From Pseudocercospora fijiensis CIRAD86 (taxonomy: Eukaryota > Ascomycota > Dothideomycetes > Mycosphaerellales > Mycosphaerellaceae): DNA of 64,000 bases. Both the position numbers and the translations under genes were made by a program. The notes below the pieces were generated by a model, which did not search any database, was not told the origin of the DNA, and saw only the letters and a list, made by a program, of their open reading frames with translations. Below are positions 57,799 to 64,000 of the stretch, piece after piece (the first letter of the stretch is position 1; each line of letters begins with the position of its first letter). The stretch is taken from positions 4,636,596-4,700,595 of the forward strand of contig NW_006921535.1 in assembly GCF_000340215.1 (NCBI RefSeq). Direction: 5' to 3'.

Positions 57799-60790
57799 CT
57801 AGGGAGCCCTAAGGATATACATCTATATTAGCAAAGAGATAGATATAGAAACCTAGCAAGCTATACTATAGGAGGATAGGGACCTAATATTAGTTTAAGT
57901 AGAGACATCCTAAGGCACACTCTAAGTCTACTATATATACAACCTACTACTAGACTTAAGAAGCAGTACCTAACTAAAAACCCTAGAAAGACTACCTAGA
58001 GTTATCTAGGGGAATACCTACTAAATCCTACTTAGGGATTTCAACCTCTACTACCCCCTCTAGGGCTTAGACTTTACCCTAGCTTACTACTTCCTAGTAG
58101 GAAGACTAATTGATATATTAGAGAGGGAAGGAATAGAAATTGTTACCCTAAAGGGACTAATTACTTAGGAGGCAAGAGGAAGCAGCAGTATACTAGACCT
58201 ATACTTTGTATTATATTAGATTAGGAACAGGATTACAAGATACAGGGTTAACTAGGAACTAGAAGAATTATTAGACCACTTCCCGGTATAGATTGAGCTA
58301 AATATCTAAGCTAATTAGGAAAGGGAACTAGAGGAGAAGCTTAACTAGAAAGGTGCCTAATAGGGTAGGATTAGGGAGGAACTAGAAAGGGACCTAAAAC
58401 TAGAGGAACTCTTAACAAAGCACCTACTAAGGCTAGAGGACATTAACAAGGCAGTAGAAGAACTAATAGGAATCCTAAAATAGGTAGCTAGAAAGCATAC
58501 CCTAGCAAAGAAACATTTACTATACTAGCAACTATACTAGACTAGTAAGTATACAAGGAAGGTTAAAGTAGTAAGGAAGGCTAGGAGGCAGTAGATATAA
58601 ACCTATACCTAGGAAGCATAGGACAACTATAATAAAGCCTACTAGGAAAAGAAGATCTAGATTAAGAAAGATAAGATACAAGAATAGAGATCTATAATAG
58701 GAATAATTACAAAGAAACTAGAGGAGATATAGAGGATAGCTAAATAGGCAAGGAGACCTAAACAGGATAAGGATATACTACTACAATTCCCGGACATTAT
58801 AGACTAATAAGGACAAATGCAGACTATAATAGAAGGGAAAGTAAGAGCCCTAGGCTAACACTTCTTCTATAGAAAAGTATAAGTAGACCTATTAGATATA
58901 AAGGAGAAAGAATAAGAGACTCTACTACTAGGCATACTAAGAGACACCTAGGTTAAACCCGAAACTATTAAAAGGATCCTAAAGAAAATTCTAGGCAATA
59001 AGGCACTAGGAGAAGACAAGATCTATAACAAACTTCTAAAAGTATATAGGAAGGGGCTAGCCCTAGCACTAGCCAATATCTTTTTATAAAGCCTAGCACT
59101 AGGACACTACCTAAGACTATTTAGGAAGTCCCTAACTGTAGTGCTAAGGAAGCCCTAGAAGGAAGACTATATACAGCTTAAGGCCTATAGACCAATAGCC
59201 CTACTTAATATAATAGGCAAGGTGCTAGAAAAAATTGTCGCTAAAAGGCTAACAACCTTTACCGAGGAAAGGAACATCCTTCCTAAAGGCTAGATAGGAG
59301 GAAGAAAGAAGAGGTCAATACTAATAGCTATAGAACTAATTATAGAACAGATTAAGCATATCTAGCACTATAGTTAAAACTAGGTAGCAACCCTCCTCTC
59401 CCTTAATATCTTAGGAGCCTTTAACAATATCTCCTATAAAAGGCTCCTATATATACTTAAATAGAAAGCTATACTAAACTAGATAGTCTAATTTATCTAG
59501 TCCTTCCTATAGGAAAGATCAACATAGCTCATTCTAGGCAAATTCAAATTAGACCTAATACTAACTAAAAAGGGAATCCCCTAAGGATTAATACTCTCCC
59601 TAATCCTCTTCCTTATCTTTATAGCAGACCTACTCCTACTCCTAGAATTAAAGAATATATTAGCATTAGGGTTTATAGATAATACAAACATCCTAGCCTA
59701 GTCTAAGACGGTAGAAACTAACTGTAAGATCCTAGAAGAGAAGCACTAGGAGTATAAAAAATAGGTAAGGAGGTATAGAGCAAAATTCGCCCTAGAAAAG
59801 TACTAGCTTATCCACTTTAGTAAGGCTAAATCAACCTACAATATAAAGCAATCAATTACTATCTAAGGCTTTAAAACCTAACTATTAGTAGAGCTTAGGG
59901 TACTAGGGATCTAGCTAGATCTAAAACTGAATTAGGGACTATAAGTAAAGAAGGCAAAGTAGAGGGCAGATGCTAATATACAATCTATTAATAGGCTTAT
60001 AGCCTCTATATAGGGGGCTATATTCGAGAAAGCTAAAGTTATATACAAAGCAATTGTTAAGCTAGTAATGCTATATAGAGCATAGATATAGACAGCCTAG
60101 GAGAAAACACTAAAGAGGATTAAGCAACTAGTTAGTAGGTCCTAAACCTAAAGCCTAAAGAAAATCCTAGGAGCATATAAAACTACACTAACAAGGGTAG
60201 TGGAAATAGAATTAGGGATCCTACTAGTTAAACAATACTTCAAGGGACTAAGACACTAATATACAGTAAAGACAATAGAATACCTAGCCTAACAGACTAT
60301 CTAAAAGGCACTAGACAAGATAAAAGCCTAGTATATTAGGACTAGGAGGCGAGACAGACTACAAATAACTCCCTAGAAAGTTAAAGACCTAGAGCAATAT
60401 AGAGTCTTAATAAGAGAAATGCTAGAGAAAGAGCTTTAGGGACTAAATATAAGGCTAAAGGAAGACAAGCTAAAGGGAGAGAAACAAAGCCTAGCAGAAT
60501 TAATTACTAGATACCTATAGGAGTAGGAATAGAACAAAACATAAGTTAGACTAGGAACCCTAAAGGCACTAATCAAATTTAGTTAATACAACTACTAGCT
60601 CTATAAGGACCTAAACAGGGCCGAGGCAAGCCTAGCTATCTAAATTAGATCTAAACATATTAGACTCAGATCTTACCTATTTAGAAGAAACGTTCTAGGA
60701 ATTGAAAGCAGAGCTTGCTAATATAGCTACTAATCTTAGAACCCTAAGTATATACTGCTAGTCTGCTCTTAATAGTTAGAAGGCAGAAGT
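57799..60790 (+). pseudogene. LINE ORF2 continued: endonuclease, reverse transcriptase, C-terminal Cys motif
   Basis: The frame picks up after ctag as GALRIYIYISKEI. Endonuclease marks: RDFNLYYPL at about 58035 (the G-D-F-N block), TLKGLIT, SSILDLYF and LDHFPV (S-D-H with Ser lost to Leu) at about 58270. RT marks: QLKAYRPIALLNIIGKVLEKI (in pieces, 59170-59235), GIPQGLILSLILF (about 59575-59610) and the catalytic box FIDN at 59672-59683 (family F-A-D-D). A C-terminal Cys region reads GIESRACQYSYQS near 60700, the CCHC-like end of Tad/I-type LINEs, with Cys and His lost. Stops at Gln/Trp sites. Confidence 0.8.
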
Positions 60791-61176
60791 AATTAGAGAC
60801 TAAAAGCAATAGAAAGGGAATACGACAAACTAATCTAGAGCAAAGAAGACCTTAAGAGGATAGTAAAGTAGATTATTAAATAGGGATTTATACAACAATT
60901 CGTACTAGCAAGGGAAACTAAGGAGTAGATAAGAAGGAGGGAAGAAGAGGGAGAAAGAAGGGCAGGGCAGTAGGCAAGGTAGTTAGAGGGTAATAACTAT
61001 AATACTAGTACACCCTAAAGGAAGGAAAACAAGGAAACGAGGAAGATTAATACTTATAAATAGGACAGGAGGGAGGTTTTTACTAACTAAGTTAGTTTCC
61101 TACCTAAAACAATATATAGAAACAGACCTGCATAGGCTAAAAGGCACTACAACAGGCAAATGAAATATCTATCTAT
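60791..61176 (+). other. LINE 3' end with tatc tail
   Basis: Coding-like Lys/Glu-rich tract to about 61015 (possibly the ORF2 end), then non-coding sequence ending in atatctatctatc. The simple-repeat tail replaces poly(A). Confidence 0.6.
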
Positions 61177-61190
61177 CTATATAACTGTTT
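61177..61190. other. target-site duplication of the LINE, right copy
   Basis: ctatataactgttt, same as 42210-42223. Confidence 0.8.
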
Positions 61191-61244
61191 GTTTTAAGCG
61201 CACAATATAAAGCGTGTCTAGTTAGATACGAAGAAAGGGAGGGA
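61191..61244 (+). other. element B 3' end with polypurine tract
   Basis: Resumes element B after the LINE. aagaaagggaggga at 61231-61244 directly precedes the 3' LTR. Confidence 0.8.
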
Positions 61245-61524
61245 TATTAGCTAGTAACCGGCCCTATACACCTAGGCTAAGTTTTAAGCCTATATAAGAG
61301 GCCTCCTTCTATATAGTAGATAGAGCACCAACCTCGTATAGTATATTGTTTATATTACACTTCTACAATGCCTATATTGTAGGGCTCTAGTTATTAGCCT
61401 AAGCAACCGTCTTATTATCCTATTATGCTAAATATAGCTGCCTATATTGCTATAGGTTATGTTACCCTCGGTAGCCTATACTATTACTATAGGTAGTAGT
61501 AGTAGTTTTAGTTTCCGTCCTTTA
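61245..61524 (+). repeat. 3' LTR of element B
   Basis: Partner of 30259-30538, 280 bp, followed by ctag. Confidence 0.9.
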
Positions 61525-61528
61525 CTAG
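61525..61528. other. target-site duplication of element B, right copy (ctag)
   Basis: Same 4 bp as 30255-30258; in the rebuilt frame it falls in the codons for Ala-Ser. Confidence 0.7.
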
Positions 61529-64000
61529 TTAGGACAACGCCCGCTTTAAAGTAGCCGTTAAGTATAAGAAAGGGAAGTTAGTTTAGCGCCCTATTAGGCT
61601 AGCGGAGGACGTAATATTAGCGCCGCGTACGGTCGCCCTCGCGCTAGTTAAGTACGGCGGTAACCTCCCTAAGAGCCGGGACTTCATTCTTAACGCCGGT
61701 TTCTTAGTCTAGCTAACTAGCAATATATAGGGATTGTCGTTACAAGCTCCGCCGTTAGTAACGGCATATAATTAGGTCGTAGACGCTAATTTTTCTTATA
61801 TATACATTCGTAACGATGCGACGACTCTAGTAACGATTCGAGCCGGATAGCTACTCGGTTCGTTAAGTAATAGGACTATTACTAGGGCCTACTATATCGA
61901 CGTAGCCGACTACGGACTAGCGGGATTAAGTCCTAACGCTTTTACGGCTACGCGGGATATACTAAATATATAGCGGGAATACCGGTACGCGTTAGGCATA
62001 ACGATCTATAGTAACGATAACTAGGTAGACTAAATCGCTATAGCGGTCGAGCGGTACCTAGAGCTTTTTACGGATCGCTAAACGGTAGTCGATATTCCTA
62101 AGTACGATTACATACCTATCCCTATAGTACCGAACTACTTAGATCTGTTACCGCCTCCCTATATAATTAACCTAGGCAAGAGAGACTATAAGGTAGTAGA
62201 CAAGATATATAACGACTTGCACCGTTAAGGGAAAATGCAATATACAACCGAGCCTACCCCCTTCGGCTTCCCGGTATTCGTAGTTTAGAAGCGGGTTGCT
62301 AACGGTAAAGGCGGTATAATTAATAAGCCGCGGGCGGTAGTCGATATACGCGCCTTAAATAAGGTAACGATCCCCGACAGCTATTAGATACCGCTCTAGG
62401 CGGATCTCTTTATATAGTTAGTAGGGTGCTAGTATATTAGCACTATAGACTGTCTAACCTTCTTCTACTAATAGGGCGTAAAACCGGAGGATCGTTACAA
62501 ATTAACGATTAATACTTATCGTAGCTAGGAATAGTATAAGGTCGCTATTATAGGATATTCGAACAGTGTCTAATTCGTATAGCAGAAGCTAGATTAGATC
62601 CTTCGCGACTATCGTAGCTTTACGCGAGCTTATATCGACGATATCGTAGTATTTTCGTAGACGTTGCCTAAGCATCTCGATTATCTAGAAGCGGTCTTCT
62701 AGAGATTAGACGCCGTAAGGATTAGTATTAGTCCGAAGAAGACTTTCTTAGGCTTCCCCTCTACGACCCTTTTAGGTTAGTACGTTAGCGGCCTCGGTCT
62801 AGCTACGAGTAAGGAGAAAATCGCAGCGATTACCTTACTTTAGTTCCCGGAAAACGTATAGAAGCTAGAGTATTATCTCGGTCTAACTAATTAGTTGCGG
62901 CAATATATCCCCTACTACGCGTAGATAGCGGCGCCTCTATAGGCGGAGAAGATACGCTTATTAAAAGGGGCGCTAGTTACCGGCAATAGTCGTCGCCGGC
63001 ATGTCGCTATTACGACGCTAGGTAAGAACGATTAGTACCGCGACGAGCTAGTAAAAGCGTTTCGCTTATTGCAATCGATGTTCTACGAGCCCTCCTTCCT
63101 ATACTATTTCGACCCTAACCGTCGCCTATACGCTAATACAGATTCCTCTAAAGAGTTTAGCTATAGCGCGGTACTCTACTATATCGATAGGGACCTAGAC
63201 CCTATTCTATCTAAGGGAAAGGCGTAGTTGTTTCCTTACTATAAGGTTTAGCCTATTCTATTCTTAAGCCGAGGCCTAACTTAGGCAGAGATACGATATT
63301 AGCCGATAGAGCTCGAATACTCGGGAATCGTATAGATAGTAAAGAAGGTAGGCTATTTAATACATGCTTTATCGAGGCCGACGACTATCTTTATAGACTA
63401 CTATACCGCGGTCGGTCTTACTAACTCGGTATCGATAACTACGACTACCGATATAAGTAAGCAGAACCTAAAATTAGTAAGGGTATCGATATTCCTTTCC
63501 TAATATCGAGTTAATATAGTTTACCGTCTAGGGCGGATATACCTAGTTCTAGACGCCCTTAGTCGACTTCTAGAGGATACAGAGTCGCCTAAGTTAACGC
63601 CGGACGAGGAGAACTTAGACCCGCTCTCTTACTATGCCGACGTTACGCCCTCTTCGGCCGATCTAGAGGAAGTAGCCTACTTCTATACGATATTAGTAGA
63701 GCTAGATCCGGATTTCCGACGTCGGTTAAACCGAGCGTACGATAACGACGAATATTAGTCTAGGGTTTTGCGACTAGTTCGATAAACGTAGGCGCGGAAT
63801 GCTTTAGAGCGTCTCTATTCGGAAGGAGCTAATATACCTTCGGTAGCGAAAACGCTAGTTCGGTATAAGGGTAGCAAAAATCCGGACCTATTCGTAGGTA
63901 ATAAGTTTAATAGTCCGCTAGGTATTCGATTCTTCGAGAGAGACGGCCTCTTATATTTCCGTAACTAATCTTTAGGGCGCGAGCGACTCTATATCCCTCG
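61525..64000 (+). pseudogene. pol of element A: RT and RNase H, cut by the window edge
   Basis: The frame resumes from 30258. RT entry PTPFGFPVFVV (about 62250), then RAVVDIRALNKVTIPDS (about 62330-62385), an intact YIDD at 62631-62642 followed by IVVFS, and KKTFLGFPSTTLLG (about 62740). RNase H begins near 63100 (NTDSSKEFSYSAVLYY, first Asp region) and ends at LVLDALSRLL (about 63545). The region beyond holds the start of the integrase part, not reaching a recognisable HHCC finger before 64000. RIP stops at Gln/Trp throughout. Confidence 0.85.

Larger units (their letters stand above)
42224..61176 (+). mobile_element. LINE (Tad1/I-like) element D, split by element C
   Basis: 5' end aaaaaatggcag directly after the duplication, ORF1 with two CCHC knuckles, ORF2 with apurinic-type endonuclease, RT and a C-terminal Cys-type motif, and a 3' end in tatc repeats before the second duplication. 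Removing element C (43716-57798 and one ctag) rejoins the endonuclease frame. Without C the LINE is about 4.9 kb. Confidence 0.85.
30259..61524 (+). mobile_element. large three-ORF Ty3/gypsy element B, split by LINE D
   Basis: LTRs of 280 bp at both ends, purine tract before the 3' LTR, coding blocks gag-protease, pol and ORF3. Excluding the LINE and its cargo (42224-61190) the element is about 12.3 kb. A near-palindromic motif occurs before, between and after the three coding blocks. All blocks are full of RIP stops. Confidence 0.85.
26333..64000 (+). mobile_element. Ty3/gypsy element A, split by element B, right end outside the window
   Basis: The left part (26333-30258) carries a leader, gag and protease; the right part (61525-64000) carries RT and RNase H. 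Deleting 30259-61524 and one ctag copy joins them in one frame (..TVTIAS then DNARFKVAVKY). The start tgttacgata lies exactly where RIP composition begins. Element A is the outermost and therefore oldest layer of the nest. Confidence 0.85.

Noticed and set aside
1..64000. CRISPR arrays, tRNA or rRNA genes, Starship captain genes
   Set aside because: No regularly spaced identical repeats, cloverleaf-like sequence or tyrosine-recombinase motif was seen by eye on either strand.

Overview
This is filamentous ascomycete (Pezizomycotina) DNA: a nest of dead transposable elements with one small island of ordinary single-copy sequence. The strongest clue is base change. Outside the island, CpA and TpG are almost absent and TpA is in excess, while CpG is kept. 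In recognisable proteins TAG or TAA stands at Gln and Trp positions, Cys and His codons have become Tyr, and catalytic Asp has become Asn. This is the mark of repeat-induced point mutation (RIP), a fungal genome defence. Almost no long ORF survives, so most genes below are annotated as pseudogenes from their homology-like reading through stops.

Layout. 1-5851: chromodomain-bearing Ty3/gypsy element (chromovirus) with most of gag deleted. 5852-15440: a patchwork holding a hAT transposase remnant, two histone-H3-like pseudogenes, a 363-bp tandem duplication, dispersed GCCGGC mini-repeats and a MULE transposase. 15465-17132 and 23613-about 26330: the normal-composition island, carrying one multi-exon minus-strand gene for an apparent membrane protein. 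A 6.5-kb Ty1/copia element (17133-23612, minus strand, TSD cttct) splits that gene, and the reading frame is open across the empty site.

26333-64000: a four-level nest. Ty3/gypsy element A (gag-protease 26.6-30.26 kb, RT onward from 61.5 kb) is split by gypsy element B (30259-61524, 280-bp LTRs, TSD ctag). B is split by a LINE, D (42224-61176, 14-bp TSD), and D is split by gypsy element C (43716-57798, 322-bp LTRs, TSD ctag). The A and D reading frames each resume across the joins.

The most unusual system is the pair B and C. Both are very large gypsy-type elements (about 12.3 kb and 14.1 kb) with three coding blocks: gag-protease, pol (RT-RNase H-integrase) and a third ORF of about 900-1200 codons that I do not recognise but that looks related between the two. 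In each element a short self-complementary motif occurs four times, before, between and after the three blocks. The motif differs between B and C. The histone-H3-like pseudogenes are the second most unusual feature.
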